The notes under the pieces: model-generated
Database searches by the model: none
The model's input: the letters and a program-made list of their open reading frames with translations, nothing else
Told to the model about the DNA's origin: nothing
From: Bradyrhizobium sp. CCGUVB1N3
GTDB lineage: Bacteria > Pseudomonadota > Alphaproteobacteria > Rhizobiales > Xanthobacteraceae
Direction of reading: 5' to 3'
Length of the DNA: 64,000 nt
NCBI RefSeq assembly: GCF_024199925.1
Contig: NZ_JANADR010000001.1
Span: forward strand, 5,459,501 to 5,523,500
Part shown: positions 55,250-64,000 of the stretch, piece after piece
Position numbering within the stretch: the stretch's first letter is position 1
Layout: the number at the start of each line of letters is the position of its first letter
Position numbers and translations under genes: made by a program

Positions 55250-55495
55250 ATGATGAAGATTTCAGTTATTGCCGCGCTCGTGCTCGCATCGACCGTCGTG
55301 CTCGCATCGACCGTCCTGCCCGTATCGGCGCAATCCGGCCCGACCCCGCAGGAGCAGATGGCCTGCCGAGGCGACGCCAGCAAGTTCTGCGCCGAGCATA
55401 TCGGCAAGCCGCCGCAGATGAACGCGTGCCTGCGCGACAACAAGGCGAAGCTCTCGGATGCCTGCCGCAAGGTCGTGGAGTCGCATGGAGGTTGA
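55250..55495 (+). CDS. Small exported Cys-rich-repeat protein
   Basis: An 81-residue exported protein. A signal peptide that ends about LPVSAQ is followed by ACRGDASKFCAEHIGKPPQM and ACLRDNKAKLSDACRKVV, four Cys in a pattern of the Cys-rich-repeat (PF00839-like) family of periplasmic proteins. The signal peptide carries an in-frame 18-bp tandem duplication (see repeat at 55280). AGAGGTGA lies upstream of the ATGATG at 55250. Confidence 0.8.
   Translation: MMKISVIAALVLASTVVLASTVLPVSAQSGPTPQEQMACRGDASKFCAEHIGKPPQMNACLRDNKAKLSDACRKVVESHGG
55280..55315 (+). repeat. 18-bp in-frame tandem duplication in a signal peptide
   Basis: GTGCTCGCATCGACCGTC occurs twice head-to-tail with no mismatches, lengthening the hydrophobic core by VLASTV. 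Confidence 0.95.
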
Positions 55496-55521
55496 TGCGA
55501 CTGTCATAGTCAGGGACGCGC

Positions 55522-57812
55522 CTATGGCGCGGCCCCGGGGCCTGCCTGAGGATGGCCTGTGGACGGCGGCTGGACCGGCATTTGCGGCGGCTGAAGACCA
55601 CAGGCTGCGAGGAGCGAGCCGGAGCCTATCAGGCCGCCGTTCAGCTTGAGATCTCCGATCAAGCGACTCATCGCAACAAAGCCCAGCGTCCGGTAGGCCT
55701 CGAATTGTTCCGGCTCGAAGAACTGGTTGAGCGTCGGCTCGTTGGGGAAATTGCTGTTCTTCGCCCGGTAGCCACGCACGATGAAATCGAGGTCCCCGAT
55801 CATGCGCGCCTTGAGATAAATGAGAAGCCCGCAGCCATCCTCTTTGTCCGGATATTCAATTCTCGCGGTAAAATAGGCCGATTTGGCAAACGGCACATCC
55901 AGCGGGAAGCCGGGCACCGGCGCCGGCATCAAATCGTCGACGCGCCGGTCGAGATGCAGGATCACACCAAAATCGTCACGCACGCGCTGCGAGACCGATA
56001 CCAGCGCCGGCATCGCGGACGCCTCGTCCTCCTCTCCGTCTATGATCAAGATGATCTTCAGGCGTCGGCGGACCAGCTCGTAAAGACCAAGATTATCGAA
56101 ATTTCCGCCGTCGCTGAGCTCGACGAAATTGCTCTTGCTTGTATAGCCGAATCCCATCACTCCAGCCCAGAATCCTGGATTGACGTGGTTCGGCCTGCGC
56201 GGCTTCGTGTTCGGCCGCGCGAACCACCAGCCAAGTCGCAGGTTCATGAGCATCATTGCGATGGAGACGAGTGATTCACGCGTTACGCCCTCTCCTATAT
56301 AGGCCGCATTGGAGTTGATGGCGGCACCTGAGGCCGCCATGGCGGTCGGCAGCGTGACGGGATTCCTCGAGCCGATATAGCCCGGCGTGCGCTGCCAGCC
56401 AGTCGAGGCGCTCCCGACATACAACGGGCTGAAGATGAAGTTGTCTCCGCCCCGCTCGAACAGCTTTGGATCGGGATCGTTGACCATGATCGCGTTGGTG
56501 TTGAAGATCGGATAGGGATGCTCGCGGCTCTTGCTGGCGTCGGCCTCTTTCTGAGGCCACAACTCCGCGATCGAATAGCGGTCCGCCTCCGAGTATCTGG
56601 CCTCCCAAAGCTTGATGCTGTCCGGCGACGGCATGAACGCCTCCATCAGGCGATCGCGGTAGAAGCGGTACAGACCGAGATAGTTGATGTTCGTGGTGAA
56701 CGCGAAACCGACGGCGAGACCGATCCACACGAGGATCAAGGCCTGCGGCTGGTCGTTCCGGAATGCGTCCAGCATCTCTGACGGAGTGTCATGGGGCATA
56801 ACAGCGATCGCCAGCAGATAGGCAATGATCGCGATCGAATAGAGGAACAATGCAGCTCCGAGCGAAGCCACGTATTTCGTCAGCGAGGAGCTCTCGGTAT
56901 TCCGGGTCAGGTGCCCATAAATGCCGGTTGCAACACTGCTAACGACCGAAAGAACGCCGATCGCACTCTTTGCTCGTGGTTCGTTTTGATCGCCTGTGAT
57001 CCACACCAGCAATTGGTAGACATAGGGGATGGCGGCAAGGAGGGACAGTCCGATCACCGCAACCAGAAGCTTGCCTCCATAGATCTCCGAAAGGCGTCTC
57101 GCCCGATACTGTTCATTGAATGCAATGTTCCCGAAGATCTGAAACCCTACGATGAAGACGAGGCCGACGACCAACGGCCACGGAAGCCACGTGATAAACG
57201 TGCTCAAGGCTCCCTCCGACGTATTGAGCGTAGTGATCATGATCACCGAGATCCACGTCACGAAGAGAACCATGGGGACAAGAGCCGATGTCAGCACCAC
57301 CCGCCAGACTTTCGATCCTCCGGTATCGGTGCTTTCAGGCGGGATGATCGAACTGAAAATAAGCAGTAGTAGTGCGAAATAGGCCGAGAGCACGACGAGA
57401 CCCATCACGATTTGCGCGAGGATTTCGAACGCAACGTGATGCCCCGGCGCAAGGTAGCAGTGAATCCAGTTCTGGAGATCATTGTGCGACAGGAACGGCG
57501 CTAAGGCTGCTGCCGCCATGCCAAGAAGAAACAGCAGAAGGAACCCCGCGGCCGACAATGGAATCCAGACGAAGAGATTGAGGAAGATCGTTCGAAAGAT
57601 CACCGCCGGCAGCGACCAGATGGTCAAGCCACTCCCGGGTGCCAAGTAGCGCGCATGTCCGCGCAGAAAGGAAAGCAGATCTCTCTTGGTTGGATCGCCA
57701 GGGTGAAGTTTGTCCCCGTACGGAAACTTGCTTCCCGATTCGCCGGGCCCCGCATTTCGCCAATGCCATTGCAATGCTGCGGAGGTGTAGCCACCGCCCG
57801 AGACGCTCGATA
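55522..57812 (-). CDS. Membrane patatin-like phospholipase, 3' exon
   Basis: The larger exon of a patatin gene split by a group II intron. It begins at the codon interrupted by the intron and encodes SSVSGGGYTSAALQWHWRN, which holds the catalytic Ser. A long membrane domain of about 8 helices follows (about residues 140-400 of the spliced protein). Near the C-terminus VELSDGGNFDNLGLYELVRR supplies the second dyad residue (DGG). After splicing the protein is 841 residues. The intervening membrane region between Ser and Asp is unusual and places the lipase active site at the inner membrane. Confidence 0.88.
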
Positions 57813-57851
57813 GTCGAGTAGCGGAGAAGAATTTCACCTCTCCGCCCTCAC

Positions 57852-57887
57852 GAATCCGGACATGAAACTCGCGCTTCATCCGGCTTC
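57852..57887 (-). ncRNA. Group II intron domain V
   Basis: On the minus strand AGCCGGATGAAGCGCGAG and TTTCATGTCCGGATT form the conserved hairpin with the AGC triad at its base and a bulge, the catalytic core of the ribozyme. The position, 34 nt before the intron 3' end, is as expected. Confidence 0.85.
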
Positions 57888-57889
57888 TA

Positions 57890-59143
57890 TCATCCAGCCG
57901 CGGGTCGAATGCCGGCCGTCCACAGGTACATCAGCTTCGGCTCTCGTTTTGCGAGACGTCCGAGCCAGTGTACTGCTGCGGTCTTTCGGCGTTTGAACCT
58001 CTTATATTTCCGCATCACCCATCGCGTGAGCGTCTCGTTGACATGGCGAAGGACGTTGACGCACTCCGTGCGGTAGTATCGCCCGTAGTAGTTCAGCCAT
58101 CCCCTCGCCACAGGATCGATCAGCTTGGCAAGGTCTTTCAGCTCCTGGTTATTCCGTGTCGATGCTATCCGCCATTCGCGGATAGTCTGCCGGATTCCCT
58201 TGGCTGCCTTGCGGCTGATGGCCGGCACGAAGCTAACAAACTTCTTACCGCTCCTGTTGCGGGCTTTTCGCGGCCGGAAGGTATACCCGAGGAAATCGAA
58301 CGTGATTTGCTCATATCCTCCGCTCCGATTGTTGTCCTTGCAGTAGACGATCCGGGTTTTCTCCGGGTGGAGTTCTAGACCGCATTCGGCAAGACGTTCT
58401 CGGATCGCTTCCAATACGGCTTTGGCCTCCTCCTCACTCCTGCAATGGACGATCGCATCATCGGCGAATCTTTCGAAACACAGATGTGAGAAGGTCCGCT
58501 GCATCCATGCATCGAAACAGTAATGCATGAAGAGATTGGAGAGCACGGGCGAGACAACGGAGCCCTGAGGGGTTCCCCGTGTTCGCTCGTCACGGGCTCC
58601 GTCTTTCCGTTCCACGGGAGCTTGCAGCCACCGCTTGACGTAGAGACGAGCCCAGCCCAATTCCACATGGTGGGCTACAGCTTTTTCCATCAGGTCCCAT
58701 GGAATCGTATCGAAGAATGACTTGATGTCCAGGTCTATGACCCAATCGAATTTCCAGCAGCGCTCGCGCGCCTTCCCCACTGCGTCGAGCGCAGACCGTC
58801 GGGGTCGATAGCCGTAGGAGTCGGGGTGGAAGATTGGCTCCACTTCCTTTTCTATGACCATCTTTGCGACCGTCTGGGCAACGCGGTCTCCGACGGCGGG
58901 AATGCCGAGTTTCCTGACACTCTTGCCGTCAGATTTGGGGATTTCCACGAGACGAACGGGCGGTGGAAAATACGTCCCCGACGACATGCGATTCCAGACC
59001 TTGTAGAGATTCCTCTTCAGATCCTTTTCGAACGCCGCGATAGAGACGCCATCCACGCCCGCAGCTCCTTGGTTTGCTTTGACCTGTTGCCAGGCTTGCC
59101 AAACAAGGTGTTTGGAAATGTCATACGGCTTTGCCTCGGACAT
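57890..59143 (-). CDS. ltrA: Group II intron reverse transcriptase/maturase
   Basis: A 417-residue intron-encoded protein: a reverse transcriptase domain with fingers block AAGVDGVSIAAFEKDL, palm FDWVIDLDIKSFFDTI, TRGTPQGSVVSPVLSNLFMH and active-site ERFADDAIVHC (FADD instead of YADD), followed by a maturase (X) domain. No DNA-binding/endonuclease (HNH) domain is present, which is the RmInt1 class pattern. GGGGAGGAG lies upstream of the ATG at 59143. It assists intron splicing and retrohoming. Confidence 0.95.
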   Translation of the reverse strand: MSEAKPYDISKHLVWQAWQQVKANQGAAGVDGVSIAAFEKDLKRNLYKVWNRMSSGTYFPPPVRLVEIPKSDGKSVRKLGIPAVGDRVAQTVAKMVIEKEVEPIFHPDSYGYRPRRSALDAVGKARERCWKFDWVIDLDIKSFFDTIPWDLMEKAVAHHVELGWARLYVKRWLQAPVERKDGARDERTRGTPQGSVVSPVLSNLFMHYCFDAWMQRTFSHLCFERFADDAIVHCRSEEEAKAVLEAIRERLAECGLELHPEKTRIVYCKDNNRSGGYEQITFDFLGYTFRPRKARNRSGKKFVSFVPAISRKAAKGIRQTIREWRIASTRNNQELKDLAKLIDPVARGWLNYYGRYYRTECVNVLRHVNETLTRWVMRKYKRFKRRKTAAVHWLGRLAKREPKLMYLWTAGIRPAAG

Positions 59144-59710
59144 CAGCTCCTCCCCTTTTCGGGTTGGCTGTCGTCGTTGGCCAGATGATCGGGTCCCTTC
59201 GCTCTACCCGCATTACCGGGCTTCATCACTACTGCGAACCCGTCCGCCCCTGCGCCGTGCATCGGTACTCTCCCCTCAGCGGTGCTGCCGCCTTCAGGTT
59301 CTCCCTTGTCATCACGACGCAGGTTCCCACGTTCCACGCAAGAGCCTGCCATCAGGATCGCGCCGCCTTTACACCGGTTGCCACCTGGCCAAAATACAGG
59401 CCCTTGCCAGATTTGGTCCCAAGGGAACTACAAGCCCTTGGTTTCGACAACATCTGATCCAATTTTCGATGCTTCATCGGCGGTTCGTTTCCACTCGCCT
59501 TCCTGAGGCTTACCTGACGGGCATGTCGCCCGCTTTTTCCAACAACGCTCACCACCTCGGCCATTGTGCCGACGCAGCTTGTGGTGGTTTGGACCCTGAT
59601 CCTGTAATCCGAGTCCGGAGGGCCAACCCCCATCTCTCGCGCAGCAAGGCTACTCGAAGTTTGGGTTACATTTTCATGTTCTCCCTCGTTCCTTCGCCTT
59701 CGTGGCGCAC

Positions 59711-59945
59711 TGTAGTCGAATGCCTTCAGCACGTCTTGCGACGCCAAGGCCTGCAGCGCGCCGAGGCAAAACGTTGCCGCGCGAATGCCACCGCCCGAAA
59801 GACCGATGCCGGTCCATTCGGTGCAGCCATCCCGCTTCCGGCCCGCTTCGATGAGCGTCTGCTCGATCGTGATGAGTTCGCGCGTCGCAGAGTCGTCGTA
59901 ACCGGGCCTCAGCGGGCCGGCTGCGTCAGTGTCCTTGCTCGTCAA
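59711..59945 (-). CDS. Membrane patatin-like phospholipase, 5' exon
   Basis: The first 78 codons plus one base of the patatin gene. It starts at a TTG at 59945, supported by GGGGGAGG 9 bases upstream. The patatin oxyanion motif GIGLSGGGIRAATFCLGALQ is followed by ALASQDVLKAFDY, and the reading then meets the intron. Without splicing, translation would run into the intron and stop within about 120 codons. A secreted protein gene lies 51 bp upstream and may be co-transcribed. Confidence 0.85.
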
Positions 59946-59996
59946 TTGATCTTGCCTCCCCCGCCCCAGGCACTACTCGTCAGATCGCGTCCTTCG

Positions 59997-60863
59997 CTAG
60001 CGTTCCCAGCGCTTTTCCGTCGTCGACCATGGATTTGACATGCGGGGCCCCAGATCGTTGACCCTGACGATGAAATCGCGACTTGCAACAGAGGCAAAGA
60101 ACTTCACACAGGCCACGCCATCCTTGATCTCATAGGATTTGATCTCTGATCGCTGGCTGTTGAAGCCGTCCGATCCACCGGCGAGACCCGTCGTGAAAAT
60201 GGTGCCGACTGCAATCTTGGTGGCCGTCACATAGTGGGCGCTCATACCGCCATCGACGATCGCCTGATCGAAGGAGAATTGCGAGCGCATGTTCCTGCGG
60301 ATCCATTGCCCGCTCGAATCCTCGGAAGCATCGGTGTGCATGCATTGTCCCGGCTGCGTGCCCTTGAGCCCGACATGGAAATTCTTGATCGTGGCCGCGA
60401 ACTCGGCGCCGCCGGAAGTCTTATCCGCGCGATAGTCGTAGTCGTGATATTCGTCGTATGCCTTCTTGCGGACATTGCTGCGATTAAACAGCTCCGAATT
60501 GCCAGTGACTTCGCAATAGGCCGTCGAGGACGCGAGATCGCGGACGAGACGGACCGTGTCGGTGCCGCGGATTCCTCCCGGCACGTTCTTTCGCCCGGAC
60601 TTGACGACGATGGCCCCGGTCGCGCCATCTCCAGCGAGCGGACGCGCAATGACGTAGACGAAGGGGATCTTCCACTGGCCGCCATCGGGAAGCTCCTGGA
60701 CGGTATCGAAATTGAGCCACTGCCCCTTGATCTTGACCCACAATTGCTGGTCCTGGATCGGCTGACCCGCAAGGATCTCACATCCTGCATCGGCGGTTTG
60801 CGGCGCGGTCACCATCAGCCCTGCGAGGGAAACACATGCGCCCAGTAAGGAAATTCTCATCAC
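59997..60863 (-). CDS. Exported protein of unknown function, upstream of patatin
   Basis: A 288-residue exported protein; the signal peptide is MRISLLGACVSLAGLMVTAP to ADAG. The mature part is rich in beta-type segments (LWVKIKGQWLNFDTVQELP, GTDTVRLVRDLASSTAYCEV) with no family I recognise. It has four or more Cys likely forming disulfides. It sits 51 bp upstream of the patatin start, so the two may form an operon and work in the envelope. The following 257 bp to 61120 hold no gene. Confidence 0.7.
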   Translation of the reverse strand: MMRISLLGACVSLAGLMVTAPQTADAGCEILAGQPIQDQQLWVKIKGQWLNFDTVQELPDGGQWKIPFVYVIARPLAGDGATGAIVVKSGRKNVPGGIRGTDTVRLVRDLASSTAYCEVTGNSELFNRSNVRKKAYDEYHDYDYRADKTSGGAEFAATIKNFHVGLKGTQPGQCMHTDASEDSSGQWIRRNMRSQFSFDQAIVDGGMSAHYVTATKIAVGTIFTTGLAGGSDGFNSQRSEIKSYEIKDGVACVKFFASVASRDFIVRVNDLGPRMSNPWSTTEKRWER

Positions 60864-61120
60864 GACAAATCTCCATTTGAAGAATGCGTTGCGGTCGACG
60901 CGTCGAAAACACTCGCGTCAACGTTCGAATATGCTCGCCTTAAAATTGCAGCTTCGCAATCGTTCCCCTAAAGTCAAGAGGCTTGTTGCAAGCGGAGGCA
61001 TATTGCACCGCGAAAGCCCGTGACTCAGCGCGAGTGGGCTGATGCAGCAGATTGTCGATGCCTGCTCGATTTTGGTCGCGATTCAGGTCGCTGGCCGACG
61101 TGATTTGTCGAACGCGGAAC

Positions 61121-61792
61121 TCAATCGTCGTCGTCAGCTCCGAACAGCCTGATCTGCGGGAAGCCGCGGCTCTGCGGATAGCCACGGCGCGGACCCGAGC
61201 CGAATTCGCGGGCGTCGGCATCTTCGCGAACGCTGCGTGCGACGTCGTCCCAGTCAGTCCGATCACGCATCTCGCGCGGATCGCGCATGTCGTAGCGGCG
61301 GCGCTCGGCCCAGCGCTGCCGCCGGTCGGCGCGATGCCGCTCCGATGCCGCGCGCTTCACGTCGGCATCCTTCGCCTTTGCATAGGCGTTGTCCGATGAC
61401 GGGGCCTGCTCGGTCGAGGTCTGCTGCTCAGCTGGCTTGGCAGGCTGCGCGGCTTGCGTGACCTGCTGGGACTCATGGCTTGCAGCCGGCGGCGCAGACG
61501 GCTCGGCATTGGCCGTGGCGGTCGGCGCCTCGGCCTTGACGGGCGGCGCGGCCACGGCACCGAAGACCTGCGATCCGAAGACCTGCGATCCCGTGAGATA
61601 TTGCACGCGCTCGGACGGCGCATTGGGTACTGCCGTCGACTCTGCACGCCGCGCCAGCTTGCTGGTGTCGGGGCCGTGCTTGGGCACGATGGGATTCATG
61701 ATGTTGCCGGCGACGATGCCGCCACCAAGACCGATGGCGATGGCTGCGACGATGGTACCCCCGCCGACGAAATAGGCTGTCCAAGCGCGCAT
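61121..61792 (-). CDS. Membrane-anchored Ala/Gln-rich protein
   Basis: A 223-residue protein: one N-terminal anchor (AYFVGGGTIVAAIAIGLGGG), then a low-complexity Ala/Pro/Gln/Thr linker (residues 80-140), then a charged Arg/Asp-rich C-terminus ending GADDDD. SQVFG occurs twice because of the duplication at 61561. No domain is recognised. The start at 61792 is the ATG before the anchor. Confidence 0.65.
   Translation of the reverse strand: MRAWTAYFVGGGTIVAAIAIGLGGGIVAGNIMNPIVPKHGPDTSKLARRAESTAVPNAPSERVQYLTGSQVFGSQVFGAVAAPPVKAEAPTATANAEPSAPPAASHESQQVTQAAQPAKPAEQQTSTEQAPSSDNAYAKAKDADVKRAASERHRADRRQRWAERRRYDMRDPREMRDRTDWDDVARSVREDADAREFGSGPRRGYPQSRGFPQIRLFGADDDD
61561..61590 (-). repeat. 15-bp in-frame tandem duplication
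   Basis: CGAAGACCTGCGATC is repeated twice without mismatch and encodes the doubled SQVFG/GSQVFGSQVFG segment of the gene at 61121. Confidence 0.95.
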
Positions 61793-61913
61793 CGGTCCAC
61801 TCCCTCTTTCGAGCGAGCAACGCATCGCGCAATTTGATGTTCCGGAAACGAAGCGATGTTAGGAAAAATGCTGCAGTTCCGTCGCCAAGCGCGCGGAACT
61901 TGCGAGCTACGCC

Positions 61914-62618
61914 TCAAATCTGCTGAGCGACCTTCTCGAGCCCAATGATGCGGGCGAGCTTGCGCACTTCCTCTTTCTGGTCGTCACGCAGCTGGAACAG
62001 CAGCGGCATCGCAGCCGACTTCAACTGCTGGACCTCATCGCAGTTCGGATCGATCGGCACGCCCTGCACCTGCGGATTGGAGAGCTTGTTCGCCTGGATC
62101 TTGCGCGCGACGTTGCGCAGCGCGGTCTCGACCGAGGGCCAGTAATATTCCTGCGACGATGACAGCTTCAGCCGGTCCTTGATGCCCGCGATCTGCACAT
62201 CGGAGAGCAGCGAATAGGATTTCTGCGGCTGCGGCTTTGCGACCACCTTCGGCTTGGCGGGCGCGTCGCTGGCCGGGGCCTCGGACGCAGTCACCTTGGG
62301 CGCCGAGGGGAAATCGGATGGCGTGGCGGCAGCAAAGGCCTGGCGCAACTGCTCGGTGAGAACAGGCCTGTCGACCGGCTCGACGGCGGCGGAGGCCAGC
62401 GCGAGCGTCGGGACGTTCAACCGATCGGCCTTGCTGGCGCGGTTGGCGGCGACCGGCTTGGGAGTAAGCTGCGAGACCATGTCGCCGCCCGCGACCGGCA
62501 CGCTATCACGGCCGAAAATGGCGGTGGCGGCGGCGCCAAGAACCAGGAAGCACGTCAGCGCGACGATGGTGATGGCTTTCGACAAACGTCTCTCCGCGTC
62601 CGGCTTGCGATCGCTCAA
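61914..62618 (-). CDS. Membrane-anchored protein of unknown function
   Basis: A 234-residue protein. The N-terminus has a hydrophobic anchor (AITIVALTCFLVLGAAATAI) preceded by basic residues. ANRASKADRLNVPTLALASA follows, sharing the NRAxKADR block with the protein at 32327. A compact C-terminal part (YSLLSDVQIAGIKDRLKLSS and YYWPSVETALRNVARKI) looks like a Spy/CpxP-type helical periplasmic domain. The role may be envelope stress, as inference. Confidence 0.66.
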   Translation of the reverse strand: MSDRKPDAERRLSKAITIVALTCFLVLGAAATAIFGRDSVPVAGGDMVSQLTPKPVAANRASKADRLNVPTLALASAAVEPVDRPVLTEQLRQAFAAATPSDFPSAPKVTASEAPASDAPAKPKVVAKPQPQKSYSLLSDVQIAGIKDRLKLSSSQEYYWPSVETALRNVARKIQANKLSNPQVQGVPIDPNCDEVQQLKSAAMPLLFQLRDDQKEEVRKLARIIGLEKVAQQI

Positions 62619-62712
62619 TGCCCGGAAACTGGGCAGGAATTAAGGCCTAACCGTGCCCCCGCAGCGGAAAACGCTGGGACGACGGCGACATCGTCTGGAA
62701 AATTCAACGAAA

Positions 62713-62961
62713 TCAGGCGGCTAGCGCCAGGTCGTAGGCGTCCTGGATATCGGCGACGATCTCGGAGGCCTCCCACACCGCCCGCGGCTCGACCGCCTGG
62801 AGCGTCACCGTCCAGTTGCCGCCGCGCCGGGTGCGGGGCACGCTGAGGATGTCGAAGCGCACGTTGCGGCAGAGCGGGTGACGGGCGAGCGCATGCGCCA
62901 CGCGGACGCGGATTTCATCCAGCGAAGCCTGCGTCTTGGAGTTGAGAAAATCGTAGTCCAT
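62713..62961 (-). CDS. Small conserved hypothetical protein
   Basis: An 82-residue protein starting MDYDFLNSKTQASLDEIRVR. The middle (VRFDILSVPRTRRGGNWTVT) suggests a small alpha/beta fold. No family name is certain. It is monocistronic with about 130 bp of spacer on its right. Confidence 0.62.
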   Translation of the reverse strand: MDYDFLNSKTQASLDEIRVRVAHALARHPLCRNVRFDILSVPRTRRGGNWTVTLQAVEPRAVWEASEIVADIQDAYDLALAA

Positions 62962-63094
62962 CGCCTGTCCCCTCTTCGTGCCGATTGGCGGCTACGAGGG
63001 GGATTCTGGGAGCGCGATGGTTAATGCTGCGTTAAATGGCGCGTTGTCCGGGTTGCGCGCGCGGCATATGGCGCCTGCCGATTTGACGAGACCT

Positions 63095-63868
63095 TCAGCG
63101 CTTCTCGATCACCAGGCTTTGCACCGCGCGGCCGAAATAGCCTTGCCGGTCGGCGAGCCGCGACATCGCAAGGCCCTTACCATCCGCGCCGATCCAGGAT
63201 TCACCGTCGAGCAGGATCCAGTCGCCGACCGGCTGCCGTGCAAAACTCACGGTGAGGTCGGCGTTGATGTAGGTCCAGGCGCGAAAATCGAGCGTCGAGG
63301 CGGTGCCGTTGGAGAAGTCGGCGGCGACGGCCGCGCGCATCGCCTGCGAGACGGCTTGTCCCTCGATCAGCGGCTTGTCGACGCGAAACCAGATCGCACC
63401 AGCGCCGGCCTGGCCGAAGCGGCCGCGCGCCGCGCGCATCGAGACCGAGCGCACGAACGGGCTGGTGGCAGCGTGTCCGTCCTCGACCAGCGACTGCTCC
63501 GGCGCCGGCAGAGTCACCGGCAGCTCCTTGACGTCATCGGGCAGCGTCAGCGACTGCCGCCTGATCTTCAGCACGGTCGCACTGACCACGACTACGCCGT
63601 CTGCCAGGAGCTTGATGCTGCCGAGCTGGATCTTGCGGCCTTCGCGCAAGACCTCAGTCGCGATGGTGAGCGGCGCCACCGGAACCGGACGCATCAAATC
63701 AATAGTGACGCGCGCGATGTCCATCGGCACGGACGTCGCCATCCGCTCGGCCGCCCATACCACGAGCGAAGCCGGCGCCGAACCGTGCTGCATGCGCGGA
63801 TCCCATGGACCCGCAGCATCAGGGCTGGTGACGACGCTGTTGCCGTCGACGCGGTAGATGGCGTCCAT
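63095..63868 (-). CDS. Acyl-CoA thioesterase-like protein (TesB-type double hotdog)
   Basis: A 257-residue protein from the ATG at 63868 (MDAIYRVDGN); a GTG at 63883 is also in frame. Both halves show hotdog-fold segments: GPWDPRMQHGSAPASLVVWA, then ARVTIDLMRPVPVAPLTIAT in the first, and LDFRAWTYINADLTVSFARQ then GDWILLDGESWIG in the second. TesB-type enzymes hydrolyse acyl-CoA. The gene abuts and overlaps the end of the nitronate monooxygenase gene, indicating co-transcription. Confidence 0.85.
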   Translation of the reverse strand: MDAIYRVDGNSVVTSPDAAGPWDPRMQHGSAPASLVVWAAERMATSVPMDIARVTIDLMRPVPVAPLTIATEVLREGRKIQLGSIKLLADGVVVVSATVLKIRRQSLTLPDDVKELPVTLPAPEQSLVEDGHAATSPFVRSVSMRAARGRFGQAGAGAIWFRVDKPLIEGQAVSQAMRAAVAADFSNGTASTLDFRAWTYINADLTVSFARQPVGDWILLDGESWIGADGKGLAMSRLADRQGYFGRAVQSLVIEKR

Positions 63869-63879
63869 GGCGAGAGCCA

Positions 63880-64000
63880 TCACAACGGCGGATCGATCGC
63901 TTCGTCATATTCCTTCTTGAAGCGTGCGATCAGCTCGGCGGCGGGCAAGATTCCCTCGACGCTGCCGATGCCCTGGCCCGAGCCCCAGATCTCCTTCCAG
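63880..64000 (-). CDS. Nitronate monooxygenase (3' end only)
   Basis: The visible C-terminal 39 residues read EIWGSGQGIGSVEGILPAAE then RFKKEYDEAIDPPL before TGA at 63880. The GxGxQGIG-like block and the downstream helix match the end of nitronate monooxygenase/2-nitropropane dioxygenases (FMN-dependent). The rest lies beyond the window. The stop overlaps the thioesterase gene start region. Confidence 0.7.
   Translation of the reverse strand, partial: WKEIWGSGQGIGSVEGILPAAELIARFKKEYDEAIDPPL

Larger units (their letters stand above)
57813..59710 (-). mobile_element. Group II intron (RmInt1-like, 1898 bp)
   Basis: The element lies in the patatin gene on the same strand. Its 5' end is GTGCGCCACGAAGGCGAAGG (the GUGYG consensus), right after exon sequence ...TTCGACTACA. 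Its 3' part contains a typical domain V (57852-57887) and a domain VI hairpin, ending ...CTCGAC before exon TATCGAGCG. Joining 59711 to 57812 gives Tyr-Ile-Ser-Ser-Val-Ser-Gly-Gly, and the total exon length (2526 nt) is divisible by 3. It encodes a 417-residue maturase without an endonuclease domain, like RmInt1 of Sinorhizobium. Confidence 0.9.

Overview
The window is high-GC chromosomal DNA from an alphaproteobacterium, most likely Bradyrhizobium or a close relative. The evidence is gene content and order (fused cysNC, cysG-DUF2849-cysI-DUF934-cysH, DUF2865, a TfdA-alpha-like dioxygenase, many short-chain dehydrogenases) together with Rhizobiales-style intergenic palindromic repeats. The genus rests on family recognition, not on a database search.

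Layout. 1-11.5 kb: a CsbD-like stress protein, two SDR enzymes, a TfdA/TauD dioxygenase, an orphan ABC binding protein, YqgE, a DsbD-N-like periplasmic protein, a polysaccharide flippase, a TSUP permease, a 3-hydroxybutyrate dehydrogenase/patatin pair and a CAP-domain lipoprotein. 11.5-23 kb: a complete assimilatory sulfate locus. On the minus strand cysG-DUF2849-cysI-DUF934-cysH is followed by sbp-cysT-cysW-cysA; divergently on the plus strand lie cysD and the fused cysNC. Together they import sulfate, activate it to APS/PAPS, reduce it to sulfide and make the siroheme needed. 23-33 kb: malate synthase G with a clear terminator, a chemoreceptor, an L,D-transpeptidase, an AI-2E-type permease and small envelope proteins.

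33.2-48.5 kb is an accessory island beside a CAU-anticodon tRNA (33899-33974). It holds excisionase-type HTH proteins, an HTH/NGQH gene pair, a truncated serine recombinase, several frameshifted genes, and a minus-strand CBASS antiphage operon (47000 to 40778): JAMM peptidase (Cap3-like), free-standing E2, E1 (together a split Cap2), a CD-NTase, a Cap4-type DUF4297-SAVED nuclease and a TIR-domain protein. The signalling half (JAMM, E2, E1, CD-NTase) is intact with start/stop overlaps. Both effectors are broken: Cap4 needs two one-base corrections and the TIR domain has lost its middle. No lesion of this kind was seen in the flanking core genes.

48.6-64 kb returns to core-like genes: an AraC regulator, small secreted proteins, an alpha/beta hydrolase, a NarL-type response regulator with a 7TM sensor kinase (GTGA overlap), a large membrane patatin phospholipase interrupted by an RmInt1-like group II intron (57813-59710) just before its catalytic serine codon, several small envelope proteins, an acyl-CoA thioesterase-like protein and the end of a nitronate monooxygenase gene. 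Splicing at the inferred junctions restores one 841-residue patatin frame.

The most notable parts are the split-E1/E2 CBASS operon whose effectors are inactivated while its sensor looks intact, and the intron-interrupted patatin gene.
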